A DNA stretch of 64,000 bases from an uncultured Thiohalocapsa sp. (GTDB taxonomy: Bacteria > Pseudomonadota > Gammaproteobacteria > Chromatiales > Chromatiaceae): the NCBI RefSeq assembly GCF_913063425.1, contig NZ_CAJXYK010000035.1, positions 1 to 64,000 on the forward strand. Direction: 5' to 3'. The translations under genes and the position numbers were made by a program. The notes under the pieces are model-generated. The model saw only the letters and a list, made by a program, of their open reading frames with translations. It did not search any database and was not told the DNA's origin. Below, piece after piece: positions 33,767 through 41,780 of this stretch. Within the stretch, counting starts at the first letter, position 1, and each line of letters starts with the position of its first letter.

Positions 33767-34157
33767 CTGTCGTCCTGACCTCGATCCGCCGCGGGCGCTG
33801 CTGCGGATGCTTCGGAATGCGCAGCCGCAGCACGCCGTCGCGCAGGCTGGCGTCGATCTTGTCCGCCTCCAGCTCGTTGCTGAGCGTGAAGCTGCGGCGC
33901 CAGCGGGTGCTGCGCACGTCGGCGTACACCGCCTCCGCCGTCTCGGGCAGGTCGATCTGGACCTCACCCTCGATCAGCAGCGTGTTGGCGTCCACCTGCA
34001 CGTGCAGGCGCTCTTTGGAGACGCCGGGCATGTCGGCCTCGAGGGTGATGCCCTCGGCGTCCTCGAAGATGTCCACCGGCGGGCGCATGGCGTCTTGGGC
34101 GGCGCGTGCCGCGGTGCCGGCGGTGTCGGTCATGCTGGTGCTGGTCTTTGCGTTCAT
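33762..34157 (-). CDS. Small heat-shock protein (Hsp20 family)
   Basis: 131 residues, start MNAKTSTSMTD with GGAGG close upstream. The crystallin domain fills most of the protein (IFEDAEGITLEADMPGVSKE, TLLIEGEVQIDLPETAEAVY, SFTLSNELEADKIDASLRDG, VLRLRIPKHPQQRPRRIEV). The RIEV tail is an I-x-V-type C-terminal motif used for oligomer contacts. It lies between the other two sHsp genes. Confidence 0.93.
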   Translation of the reverse strand: MNAKTSTSMTDTAGTAARAAQDAMRPPVDIFEDAEGITLEADMPGVSKERLHVQVDANTLLIEGEVQIDLPETAEAVYADVRSTRWRRSFTLSNELEADKIDASLRDGVLRLRIPKHPQQRPRRIEVRTTG

Positions 34158-34214
34158 GGATGTCCTCCGCAATCGGGTGAATGGCTGTGCCTAGGGGCGC
34201 TGGTCCGCACCGGG

Positions 34215-34658
34215 TCAGCTCACGGTGATGCGCCGCGGCTGCGCCGACTCACGCCGCTGGACGGACACGTGCAGCACGCCGTCGCGGTAGGTGGCTTCCA
34301 CGCGCTCCGGGTCCACGTCCTCGGGCAGGGTCACCGCCCGGCGGAACTCGCCGCTGTGGCGCTCACTGCGATACCAGCGCTGCTCCTCCGCGCGCTCGAT
34401 GCGGCGCTGGCCGCCAATGGTGAGCAGATTCTGCTGGATGGAGATGTCGAGCTCGTCGGCGGTGAGCCCCGGGGCGAACAGGTAGACATCCACCCGCTGG
34501 GGCGTCGCGCCGATGTTGATGGGCGGCCAGCTGCCCACGGCGGGCGAGCGCAGCTCCGCCGCCTGCGGCCAGAGGCCGAAGCTGTCGTCGAGCTCGCGCT
34601 GGAGCCGGTCCAGTTGGTCGAAGAGGTTGCCTTGCAGGCCGGTGAAGGTACCGAACAT
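34215..34658 (-). CDS. Small heat-shock protein (Hsp20 family)
   Basis: 147 residues, first gene of the sHsp run. MFGTFTGLQGNLFDQLDRLQ begins a short helical N-terminus; the crystallin domain includes APGLTADELDISIQQNLLTI, RRIERAEEQRWYRSERHSGE, FRRAVTLPEDVDPERVEATY and RDGVLHVSVQRRE, ending RRITVS. GAGGAG lies eight bases before the ATG. A CIRCE box about 170 bases upstream suggests heat control by HrcA. Confidence 0.93.
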   Translation of the reverse strand: MFGTFTGLQGNLFDQLDRLQRELDDSFGLWPQAAELRSPAVGSWPPINIGATPQRVDVYLFAPGLTADELDISIQQNLLTIGGQRRIERAEEQRWYRSERHSGEFRRAVTLPEDVDPERVEATYRDGVLHVSVQRRESAQPRRITVS

Positions 34659-34666
34659 CGCTTACG

Positions 34667-34690
34667 CTCCTCTGCGCCTGACACGCGCAG
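34667..34690 (-). promoter_or_regulatory. Hairpin touching the ribosome site of the first sHsp gene
   Basis: In the transcript, CTGCGC-(7 nt)-GCGCAG forms a 6-bp stem whose 3' arm runs directly into the GAGGAG Shine-Dalgarno. A leader of about 150 bases between the CIRCE box and the start codon leaves room for a thermosensing structure, but this is inference. Confidence 0.3.
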
Positions 34691-34829
34691 CTTGGGTTGC
34701 ACGATGTGGGGCGACGGGAACCGCCGAATGGGACCTCCGGGTGTGTGCCTCGGCACCGCCACCAGCATGACGGCGAGCGCCGCCGGCATGGGTGCCCGAG
34801 GACGGCAGCACCGCCGCCGTCACAAAGCT

Positions 34830-34856
34830 TTAGCACTCTCCCCTTGAGAGTGCCAA
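34830..34856 (-). promoter_or_regulatory. CIRCE operator (HrcA-binding site)
   Basis: On the plus strand TTAGCACTC-TCCCCTTGA-GAGTGCCAA matches the CIRCE consensus TTAGCACTC-N9-GAGTGCTAA with one mismatch. On the minus strand its TTGGCA could serve as a -35, with TAAAGC 18 bases on as a weak -10. It is the only such box in the window and faces the sHsp cluster. Confidence 0.85.
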
Positions 34857-34985
34857 TTCCAAGTTTGGATCATTTCCCGCGCGCGTCAAGGGGTCCAACG
34901 CAGGCAGCAGCGCAGCGGTGCAGGTCGCGGATGGTCGGCATGGGCAGGGATGGGCGGGGCCGGCGCAGGGGCTCGGCTGCGAGCC

Positions 34986-37433
34986 TCAGCCGGCAGTGGC
35001 CGCAGCGCCGAGCAAGCGGCCGGCGAGCGCCTCGCCACTGAGCCAGGCGCCCTCCACACGGCCGTCCGCACACCAGTCGCCGCAGGCGCCGATGCCGCGG
35101 GTGCCGTCCCACAGGCAGCCGACGCCCAGGGGCTGCTCGGCGCGGGCATAGCGCCAGCGGTGTGCCTGCTGCCACACCACCGGCGGCAGCGCTGCGCCCG
35201 TAAGCTGTGCCAATGCCTCGCACAGCGCGGCGGGGACGGCCTCGGGGTCTGCCTCCAGGTGCTCGCGGCTCCAATCCGGCGCGGCATGCAGCACCCAGAC
35301 CTCGCCGACCCGGCCCGGCTTGCTGGCGTCCCGTGCGATCCAGCCGAGCGGACCGCCGTTGACGAAGAGCGCGTCCCAGGGCAGATCCACGGGTGCCGCC
35401 AAGCCAAGCAGAACGGTCCAGCACGGCGCCATGGCGACTTCAGCGGCACGTGCCGCGAGCACAGGCGAAGACCCCAGCAGTGCCGCCGCCTGCGGGGCGG
35501 GGGCGCTCACCAGCACATGGTCGAAGCGCCCGAGCGCGGCGCCCGGGGTCTCGTCCTCGGGCTCGGCGGACAGCACCCAGCCCGCGCCGTCGTGCACCGG
35601 CGGCGCGACGCGGGTGGACAGGCACAGCTCCAGCCCCTCCGCCAGCATGCGCCCGAGGGCACTCATGCCCGGCACACCGACCCAGCGCGTGTCGCCCTCC
35701 CCGGCGGGCGTGATTGCGCCGTCGGACCAGGCGCCGAGCCGGCCGCGCCAGGGCGCCACGACCCCGCGCCGGGCCCAGCTCTCGACGCGGCGGGCGAAGC
35801 GCGGGTCGCGGGCGGTGAAGTACTGCGCGCCGTGGTCCGCGGCCACCGCGCCGCCTGGGGCCTGCGGGATGCGGCGGGTGGCGGCTCGCCCGCCGCGCCC
35901 GCGGGCCTTCTCGAACACCACCACCTGGTGCTGCTGGTCCGCCAGCGTGCGGGCCGCCGCGAGCCCGGCCACACCGGCGCCGATGACGGCGATGCGCAGC
36001 CGTCTGCCGGTGCCGGGCGCCTGTACTGCGTGTGCATAGGCGGTCATATCCAGGCGCCGGGCATGGTCCTGGGTGCTGCGCGGGCGCAGGCTGCCCACAA
36101 CGGGCCGCTCCGGTGCGAAGGGCCGGTCGAAGAGCCCGAGGGTCCACAGCAGGCCGCCATAGGAGTTGGGGTCCGAGCCGTCCAGGGCGTGGCGATGGTT
36201 CAGGTCGATGAGCTCGGTCAGCGCCCGCCCGGGGGACTCGGTCCAGTGCGGGATGGCCTTGGCCCAGGTCATGCGCAGGTTGTTGTGCAGCTCGCCGTGC
36301 ACCAGCAGCGAGCGCTGCACCAGGTCCCAGAGCCGATCGCCGCTCAGGCCGCGGGCGAGGCGCTCGTGGTCCAGCACCTGCTCGCGGCGGTCGCCGGCAT
36401 GATCCGCAAGCGTCTCCCGCGCCCAGCCCGGCAGGGTGTCCCAGGCCTCCGGGTCGGCGGCGAAGAAGCAGAAGTTGTGCGCCAGCTCGCGCCAGATCAG
36501 CAGCTCGTCGAGGAACTTCTCGGCACCCTCCCCGCCCGCGGCCGCCGCCTCCCGGGCGATGCGGAAGACGGACACATGGCCGTGGTGGAGATAGGGCGAG
36601 AGCCGGCTCACGCCCAGGGACCAGCCGGCGGCGGCGTCGTTGCGCCGGCGGTGATAGCGGCCGAGGCCCGCATCCCGGAAGCGCGCCCAGCGGGCATAGC
36701 CGGCGCGGGAGCCCCCCGGCGTGTGCGCCACCGGCGGCAGGCTGTGGTCGATGGCGCAGTCGGCACAAAGCGCCGCGATGTCCGCCGTTTCCAGGTCCAC
36801 CGGCGTGAAGGGCAAGGGGCCGGCGTAGGGCTCCACGACGGCCTCGCAGTCGGGCCATCTCCAGCGCACGCGCTCGGCATAGGCCTGCTCGTTGGCGCGG
36901 CGCAGCTCGAAGGCGCGCTTGAAGCGCCGCGGCTGCAGACGCATGGGCACCACACAGGCGCAGTCCACCTGCCACACCGGCGCGGCAATCCGCTCGGCGA
37001 GCCGCGCCGTCCAGGCCGGGAAGGGCGGCGCCGGGAAGTCCTCGGTGACCACCAGCGCGGCGCGCGCCGCGAGGGCGCGCAACGGCGACGGCCCGACGGC
37101 GGGGTCCCGCGGCAGGTGGAAGACGGCGCGGATGCCCTGCTCCGCCAGCGCCGCATGGGCATCCCGGGCGCCTTCCAGGATGAAGGCGTGGTGGCGGTCC
37201 GCATTGAACCTGTGGCGACCGCCGAGCCCCTGGTAGACCAAGAGCGGCAGCCCCAGCGCCGCCGCCGCGTGGCGCGCCGTGTCCAGCGCCGGGTTCTCGT
37301 GCCCGCGTACGGCATGGTGCATCCAGTACAGCACCAGCTCGCCGTCCGCACGCGGCGGCCCCCCGGACACCGGGCGCAGACGCTCGGACAGGTGGTCGGG
37401 CAGCTCAATGACGGGGATGCTGGAAGTGGTCAT
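34986..37433 (-). CDS. Class II photolyase-like protein fused to a renalase-like flavoprotein
   Basis: 815 residues, start MTTSSIPVIELPDHL. Residues 1-460 resemble class II CPD photolyases/cryptochromes: LVLYWMHHAVRGHENPALDT, RLSPYLHHGHVSVFRIAREA, FLDELLIWRELAHNFCFFAA, MTWAKAIPHWTESPGRALTE and LDGSDPNSYGGLLWTLGLF. From about residue 478 an FAD-binding oxidoreductase starts (IAVIGAGVAGLAAARTLADQ, then VVVFEKARGRGGRAATRR), with DHGAQYFTARDPRF and a C-terminal GIGACGDWCADGRVEGAWLS, as in renalase/YtfG-like enzymes. The photolyase half would repair DNA or sense light; the second half is an NAD(P)H- or amine-linked flavoprotein. No frame break lies between them. Confidence 0.85.
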   Translation of the reverse strand: MTTSSIPVIELPDHLSERLRPVSGGPPRADGELVLYWMHHAVRGHENPALDTARHAAAALGLPLLVYQGLGGRHRFNADRHHAFILEGARDAHAALAEQGIRAVFHLPRDPAVGPSPLRALAARAALVVTEDFPAPPFPAWTARLAERIAAPVWQVDCACVVPMRLQPRRFKRAFELRRANEQAYAERVRWRWPDCEAVVEPYAGPLPFTPVDLETADIAALCADCAIDHSLPPVAHTPGGSRAGYARWARFRDAGLGRYHRRRNDAAAGWSLGVSRLSPYLHHGHVSVFRIAREAAAAGGEGAEKFLDELLIWRELAHNFCFFAADPEAWDTLPGWARETLADHAGDRREQVLDHERLARGLSGDRLWDLVQRSLLVHGELHNNLRMTWAKAIPHWTESPGRALTELIDLNHRHALDGSDPNSYGGLLWTLGLFDRPFAPERPVVGSLRPRSTQDHARRLDMTAYAHAVQAPGTGRRLRIAVIGAGVAGLAAARTLADQQHQVVVFEKARGRGGRAATRRIPQAPGGAVAADHGAQYFTARDPRFARRVESWARRGVVAPWRGRLGAWSDGAITPAGEGDTRWVGVPGMSALGRMLAEGLELCLSTRVAPPVHDGAGWVLSAEPEDETPGAALGRFDHVLVSAPAPQAAALLGSSPVLAARAAEVAMAPCWTVLLGLAAPVDLPWDALFVNGGPLGWIARDASKPGRVGEVWVLHAAPDWSREHLEADPEAVPAALCEALAQLTGAALPPVVWQQAHRWRYARAEQPLGVGCLWDGTRGIGACGDWCADGRVEGAWLSGEALAGRLLGAAATAG

Positions 37434-37581
37434 GGCGGGCTCGGGCTGACTCGGGCGGGTGCTGGCGGTGGCGGTGTGCGGCTCCGCCGGCGACAATGCG
37501 GGCGAGCACGCCGGATGCCACCGTCGGCCGGCCCCGCCGCCGGCTGCGGCTCCGGTTGGAATCCACCTGAGGAGCCGGCGC

Positions 37582-38214
37582 ATGGATCTCCCGCAGACGC
37601 TGCACCAACGCATCCGTGAGTCGCTGGCGCCCCTCGCCGCCCGTGCGGCGGCGGCCGGCATCGGCGCGGACCGAGTCCATCTGGCGGTGCTGGGCGCGGC
37701 GGCGGTGGTATCCCTGCTGCTGCTGGCGCTGCCGGTGGTGCTGCCGGACCTGCACGCGGTGCTGCTGCTGTTGCCGGCGGCGCTGGCGGCCCGGGCGCTC
37801 GCCACCACCCTCGCCGCCGACCTGAACGCCCGGCAGGCGCAGCACCCGCAGGGCACGCCGGGCGACCCGGCCCTGCGGGACCTGAGCACGGCTGCCACCG
37901 ACGCCCTGCTCTATCTGCCGCTCGCGGCCTACCCGGACGTGCCCGCCGCCCCGGTGGTGGTGCTGGTGACCCTGGGGCTGCTGGTGGAGATCGCCGGTCT
38001 GGCACCGCTGGGCCGCGGCGGCGCGCGCCGCGAGGACGGCCCCATGAATGCCGGCGACCGCGCCATCGTCTTCGCCATCGTCGGGCTGATTCTCGCCTTC
38101 GACCCAGGCACGGCGCACTGGCTGCCCTGGCTGCTGCTGCCGGCGGCCGTGCTGGCGGCGGCCACGGTGGTGCGCCGGCTGCGCCCGCAGGGGCCCACCG
38201 ACGGCGCTGCCTGA
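37582..38214 (+). CDS. Membrane protein, CDP-alcohol phosphatidyltransferase-like
   Basis: 210 residues, start MDLPQTLHQRIRESL with TGAGGAG eight bases upstream. About five helices are predicted. After the second comes DLNARQAQHPQGTPGDPALR and DLSTAATDALLYLP, which resembles the CDP-alcohol transferase signature D-G-x2-A-R ... G ... D-x3-D, but the first DG reads DL and the third acidic residue is replaced (LSTAATD). Either it is a divergent member or a degenerate one. It is divergent from the photolyase gene. Confidence 0.6.
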   Translation: MDLPQTLHQRIRESLAPLAARAAAAGIGADRVHLAVLGAAAVVSLLLLALPVVLPDLHAVLLLLPAALAARALATTLAADLNARQAQHPQGTPGDPALRDLSTAATDALLYLPLAAYPDVPAAPVVVLVTLGLLVEIAGLAPLGRGGARREDGPMNAGDRAIVFAIVGLILAFDPGTAHWLPWLLLPAAVLAAATVVRRLRPQGPTDGAA

Positions 38215-38387
38215 CACCACAGCCGCTTTTCCGCCGCCGGGTGCTGCTGTCGCAAGGTCCCTCGGGTTAGACTGCGCGGCTTGTGCGCAGCGTTCGGGCC
38301 CTGTTCATGCGTGCCGCAATGCGGCCGTCGCCCGTCGTTCTTCCTCGCCAACGGAACCAGCCAGTGCCAGCCAGGACCCGCCCCCGG

Positions 38388-39671
38388 ATGCCACCCTCCC
38401 GCCTCGCGCGCAGCGCTGCGCTGTGCCTGGGCCTTGCCGTCGTCATCGGCGCGGGTCAGGCACGGGCGGCGCGGGACTGCGACTTCGGCGCCGCCGAGCA
38501 GGCCATGGCCGAGCGCACAGAAGCGCGGGTGCAGGCGGCACTGCCCGAGCTGATCCGCCAGCACGAGGTGCCCGGCGCGGCGGTGGCGCTGGTGGCCAAC
38601 GGGCATCTGCGCTGGACCGCGGGCTACGGCTGGGCGGTGCCGGACAAGCGCATCCCCTTCTCGCCGGACACGGTGTTCCAGGCGGGCTCCATGACCCTGC
38701 CCATCACGGCCTGGACGCTGCTGACCCTGGTGGACCAGGGTCGCATCGACCTCGACAGCCCGGTGGAGCCCTACCTCAAGGGCCGCGACCTGCCCGAGTC
38801 GCCCTATGATGTCGCGGCCGTGACACCGCGGCGGGTGCTGAGTCACACGGCGGGGCTCTCCATCCCGCGCTACGGCGGCTTCGGGCCTGACCAGACACTC
38901 CAGACACTGAACCAGTCCCTGCGCGGTGCGCTGGACGCAGGCAACCAGCCGGTGGCCATCATGGCGCCGCCGGGCGTCGGCTTCGCCTACTCCGCCGGCG
39001 GCTACGCACTGGCGGAGCTCATGGTCCGCCAGATGGCCAACGAGCAGTTTGCGAACGTGGCGGAGCGGCGCATCCTGCGGCGGCTCCACATGTTCCGCTC
39101 CAGCCTGCCGGACCGCCCGGACCCCGCCCCGCCGCTGGCCGTGACCTACGACGACGCCGGCGAGCCGGCGCCGGCGCGGAGCTTCTCGGCGCTGGGCGCG
39201 GCGGGGCTTCAGACCACGGCGGCGGACTATGCGCGGTTCGTCGCGGCACTGCTGCCGGGCCCCTGCGGCGAGCCCCTGGGCCGCGGCGTCCTGAAGCCCA
39301 AATGGGTGGAGCAGTCGCGCACGGCGCAGCCGGACACCGACAACGCGCTGCTGTTCGCGGGCTCCGAATACGGCCTCGGCATGGCGCTCAAGACACTGCC
39401 GGACAGCGGCAACACCCTGGTCTACCACCCCGGCGACAACCCGCCCAACTGGCATGGCCTATTCGCCGCAGTGCCGGCGCACCAGTCCGGTCTGGTGGTG
39501 CTCACCAGCGCCGCCGGCGGCCGGGACCTGGGTGTGGCGCTGCTGTGCACCTGGCTCGACGCCCTGGGCGAGATGCCGCCGGCGGAGTGTGCGGGCGGCG
39601 GTCAGCAGCCGGTGCCCGGGGACGGCATCGCAGAGGCGCCCGCTCCCGATGCCCGCCCGGCACAGCGGTGA
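38388..39671 (+). CDS. Serine hydrolase-fold (class C beta-lactamase-like) protein lacking the catalytic lysine
   Basis: 427 residues from MPPSRLARSAALCLG; a signal peptide ends near AGQARA. The fold is that of class C beta-lactamases/esterases: RIPFSPDTVFQAGSMTLPIT, VTPRRVLSHTAGLS, FAYSAGGYALAELMV, and the KTG-like VYHPGDNPP. The usual S-x-x-K reads SMTL, so the general-base lysine is missing although the serine is kept. The YxN region reads YSA. The protein may be a binding protein, or a hydrolase using another base. Periplasmic location is inferred. An alternative earlier start at 38283 is possible. Confidence 0.8.
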   Translation: MPPSRLARSAALCLGLAVVIGAGQARAARDCDFGAAEQAMAERTEARVQAALPELIRQHEVPGAAVALVANGHLRWTAGYGWAVPDKRIPFSPDTVFQAGSMTLPITAWTLLTLVDQGRIDLDSPVEPYLKGRDLPESPYDVAAVTPRRVLSHTAGLSIPRYGGFGPDQTLQTLNQSLRGALDAGNQPVAIMAPPGVGFAYSAGGYALAELMVRQMANEQFANVAERRILRRLHMFRSSLPDRPDPAPPLAVTYDDAGEPAPARSFSALGAAGLQTTAADYARFVAALLPGPCGEPLGRGVLKPKWVEQSRTAQPDTDNALLFAGSEYGLGMALKTLPDSGNTLVYHPGDNPPNWHGLFAAVPAHQSGLVVLTSAAGGRDLGVALLCTWLDALGEMPPAECAGGGQQPVPGDGIAEAPAPDARPAQR

Positions 39672-39748
39672 GCCGTCGCCCGGGGGCGCAGGTCCTGCAA
39701 CAGCGCCGGTCGCAGACGCGGACGCAGCCCGGGCCCGGGCGGCGGCCG

Positions 39749-40564
39749 TCAGGACAGCACCGCCTTCACGCCCTCCGCCACCAGCACCGCCGCGGTCATG
39801 GACAGCAGGGTGCCGATGAGGACGTACTCGGCGAAATCGCGCTCGTCCATCTCCCGGAAGCGCGCGAAGCCCTTGGCGGCGAGGATGAGCCCAATGGCCG
39901 TGTACTGCCCGTGCAGCACGAAGACATAGGCCAACAGGCGCTCCAGCACCCCGATGAAGCGCCCGGCGTTGTACTCGCGCTGATCCAGCGCCTGCGGTAA
40001 CTCGCCGGGACGCCGCGGCGGCAGGATGAGCTCGGGCTGGGCCGGCGCCGGCGCCGCCTCGGCGCCTGCCCGGGACCGGGGCACCACGCGAATCAATTGC
40101 AGAATGCCGCGGATCAGCAGGTTGGCCTCGTGCATCACCAGCAGGGCGCCGATGAGCACCAGCATGGCCCGGACGCCGTCCCCCGCACCGAAGCCGCCCG
40201 CCGCGAAGAACAGGACGTGCCGGCCGAGCCAGTCCCCGGCGGCCGCCAGGGCCGGGCTCGGCGCGATACCCTGCGCTGGTGCGAAGGTCAGTCCGGCGGC
40301 GAGCACGATCAACCCGAGCACGCCCAGCCGATACGCGCCCGCCTGCTGCGGCTGCCTGCGCTCCAGCCAGGCCCCGGCGGCATTGGCGGCGATGGTCAGG
40401 GCCAGCAACGGCCACAACCGGTTGCTGGGCGCCGCCGCCAGCAGTGCCGCGGCCTGCACCAGCCCCAGCACCAGCGCCTGCCCCCAGGTAAGGGCCGCAT
40501 CGCGCAGGATCAGCAGGAGCCGGCTCCCGAGCAGCACCAGCAGGAACCACAGGAAGGGCAGCAT
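39749..40564 (-). CDS. Polytopic membrane protein paired with SatD
   Basis: About 271 residues from ATG 40564; GTG codons at 40570 and 40576 are alternatives. Six to eight helices are visible (LPFLWFLLVLLGSRLLLILR, QALVLGLVQAAALLAAA, LGVLGLIVLAAGLTFA), then a hydrophilic Pro/Ala-rich loop (RSRAGAEAAPAPAQPELILP), and a C-terminal domain with DQREYNAGRFIGVLERLLAY and GLILAAKGFARFREMDERDF. It starts within about 16 bases of the SatD stop, so the two form an operon. I do not recognise a named family. Confidence 0.75.
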   Translation of the reverse strand: MLPFLWFLLVLLGSRLLLILRDAALTWGQALVLGLVQAAALLAAAPSNRLWPLLALTIAANAAGAWLERRQPQQAGAYRLGVLGLIVLAAGLTFAPAQGIAPSPALAAAGDWLGRHVLFFAAGGFGAGDGVRAMLVLIGALLVMHEANLLIRGILQLIRVVPRSRAGAEAAPAPAQPELILPPRRPGELPQALDQREYNAGRFIGVLERLLAYVFVLHGQYTAIGLILAAKGFARFREMDERDFAEYVLIGTLLSMTAAVLVAEGVKAVLS

Positions 40565-40579
40565 GGACACGGCCACTGC

Positions 40580-41257
40580 TCAGCCGTAATCCGGCGCACC
40601 GCCGGCGGATGCGGCCCCCAGCTGCTCATCCAGCAAGGCCTCCACGGCCCGCAGGAAGCCCACCAGGGCGTAGAGGTCCGCGGCGCGGGCGGTCTTGTAG
40701 AGGGTCTGCTCGGTGCGGTCCAGGCGCGCTGCGATGTCGGCGATGGGCCTGTCCGCCAGCAGCCCGACGGTGAGCGGCAGGCGGCTGCCGCGGGCGCCCG
40801 CGAGGCGGCCGAAGGCGAGTGCGAGACCCTCGTTCACCAGCGCCGCGTGCACACCGCTGAGCCCTTCCACACGGCAATGGGCTGCTGCATCCTTGAGCCG
40901 GGTGATGCCGTCCCGGGCACGATGGAAGGCGCTGCCGTCCATGCCGATGGCCTGCTGCGGGTTAATGGCGGTGTCGATGTCACCGAGCGCCAGCGCGAAG
41001 CGCAGCGCCACCGGCGCCAGGTCGGCGGCCACCTGGAGCAGATCGCCGAAGAGGCCGGCGGCGCGGGCGGGCACCACCTGGAACTCGTCGCCGAGGGTCA
41101 GCGTGTAGGGCGACAGCAGCTCCCCCGGCGCGCGGGCCGCATTGCGGCTGTCGAGGCTCGCCCGCAGCCGGCGCTGCGCGGCGGCGCGATCCGGCAGCTC
41201 GCGGGACGCGATGACGTCGGCGATGACGACCAGGTAGGGCAATGGGGCCACCGGCAT
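40580..41257 (-). CDS. SatD-family protein
   Basis: 225 residues. YLVVIADVIASRELPDRAAA and TLTLGDEFQVV near the start, and RFALALGDIDTAINPQQAIG after, are the hallmarks of the SatD family, whose fold recalls nucleotide cyclase-type domains. The C-terminal 70 residues (LTVGLLADRPIADIAARLDR, TEQTLYKTARAADLYALVGF) look like a helix-turn-helix, which fits a DNA-binding role. A perfect palindrome lies 28 bases before the start. Family function is not settled; association with acid or membrane stress has been reported for SatD in streptococci. Confidence 0.82.
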   Translation of the reverse strand: MPVAPLPYLVVIADVIASRELPDRAAAQRRLRASLDSRNAARAPGELLSPYTLTLGDEFQVVPARAAGLFGDLLQVAADLAPVALRFALALGDIDTAINPQQAIGMDGSAFHRARDGITRLKDAAAHCRVEGLSGVHAALVNEGLALAFGRLAGARGSRLPLTVGLLADRPIADIAARLDRTEQTLYKTARAADLYALVGFLRAVEALLDEQLGAASAGGAPDYG

Positions 41258-41284
41258 GAGCCCATTCGGCTGAAAATGGGAAAA

Positions 41285-41303
41285 TTAAACCAAAAAGGTT
41301 TAA
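41285..41303. promoter_or_regulatory. Palindromic operator candidate upstream of satD
   Basis: TTAAACC-AAAAA-GGTTTAA is a perfect 7-bp inverted repeat with a 5-base spacer, set in an AT-rich patch (AATGGGAAAATTAAACC) that stands out from the surrounding GC-rich sequence. Position and symmetry suit a repressor site, possibly for autoregulation by the SatD helix-turn-helix. Confidence 0.6.
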
Positions 41304-41470
41304 CTCATCAGGAAGCAACCGTATTGGTTGAGCCTGCGACGGCCCCTGACCACTGGGCGGCGGCCGGCCGCGGCGGGCAGCACGGTGCCGCACGCCCTGG
41401 GCAGGGCTCCCACCAGCCGGTGCAATCCCCCACCCGGTGCTGGGGTGCGTCCTCCACCGCTGCGGAACGG

Positions 41471-41489
41471 GGCACCGGCACGCGGTGCC
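41471..41489 (-). terminator. Hairpin downstream of minE
   Basis: GGCACCG-GCACG-CGGTGCC is a perfect 7-bp stem about 22 bases past the minE stop. No T-tract follows, so it is only a candidate end for the min operon transcript. Confidence 0.35.
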
Positions 41490-41510
41490 GGCGGTGGCGG
41501 CCCGCGCGGC

Positions 41511-41777
41511 TCAGGTGCGCCCGGCGGCGTCGGGCAGGACGATGTTCAGCTCCAGGAATTCCTGGTCCTCGTCCTGCTCGTAATTGACGGACACGGCATC
41601 CAGGTCCACCTCGACGTACTTGCGGATGACCTCGAGGATCTCCTGCTGGAGCTTGGGCAGGTAGGACGGGCGGTTGCGGAAGGCGCGGTCGTGCGCCACC
41701 AGGATCTGCAGCCGCTCCTTGGCGACGGACGCCGAGCCCTTGTTGCGGTTGGAGCGGAAAACGTCGAGTAGACCCAC
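41511..41777 (-). CDS. minE: Cell division topological specificity factor MinE
   Basis: 88 residues. The N-terminal anti-MinCD segment (SASVAKERLQILVAHDRAF) and the C-terminal topological domain (YLPKLQQEILEVIRKYVEVD, VSVNYEQDEDQEFLELNIVL) are both complete. MinE stimulates MinD ATPase and drives pole-to-pole oscillation, keeping division at midcell. It follows minD by three bases. Confidence 0.96.
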   Translation of the reverse strand: MGLLDVFRSNRNKGSASVAKERLQILVAHDRAFRNRPSYLPKLQQEILEVIRKYVEVDLDAVSVNYEQDEDQEFLELNIVLPDAAGRT

Positions 41778-41780
41778 GGC

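Noticed and set aside
34950-37619. An 889-residue open frame antisense to the photolyase fusion
   Set aside because: Its composition (Gly, Arg, His, Gln-rich, no hydrophobic core) is that of an antisense shadow; the minus strand encodes recognisable photolyase and flavoprotein motifs.
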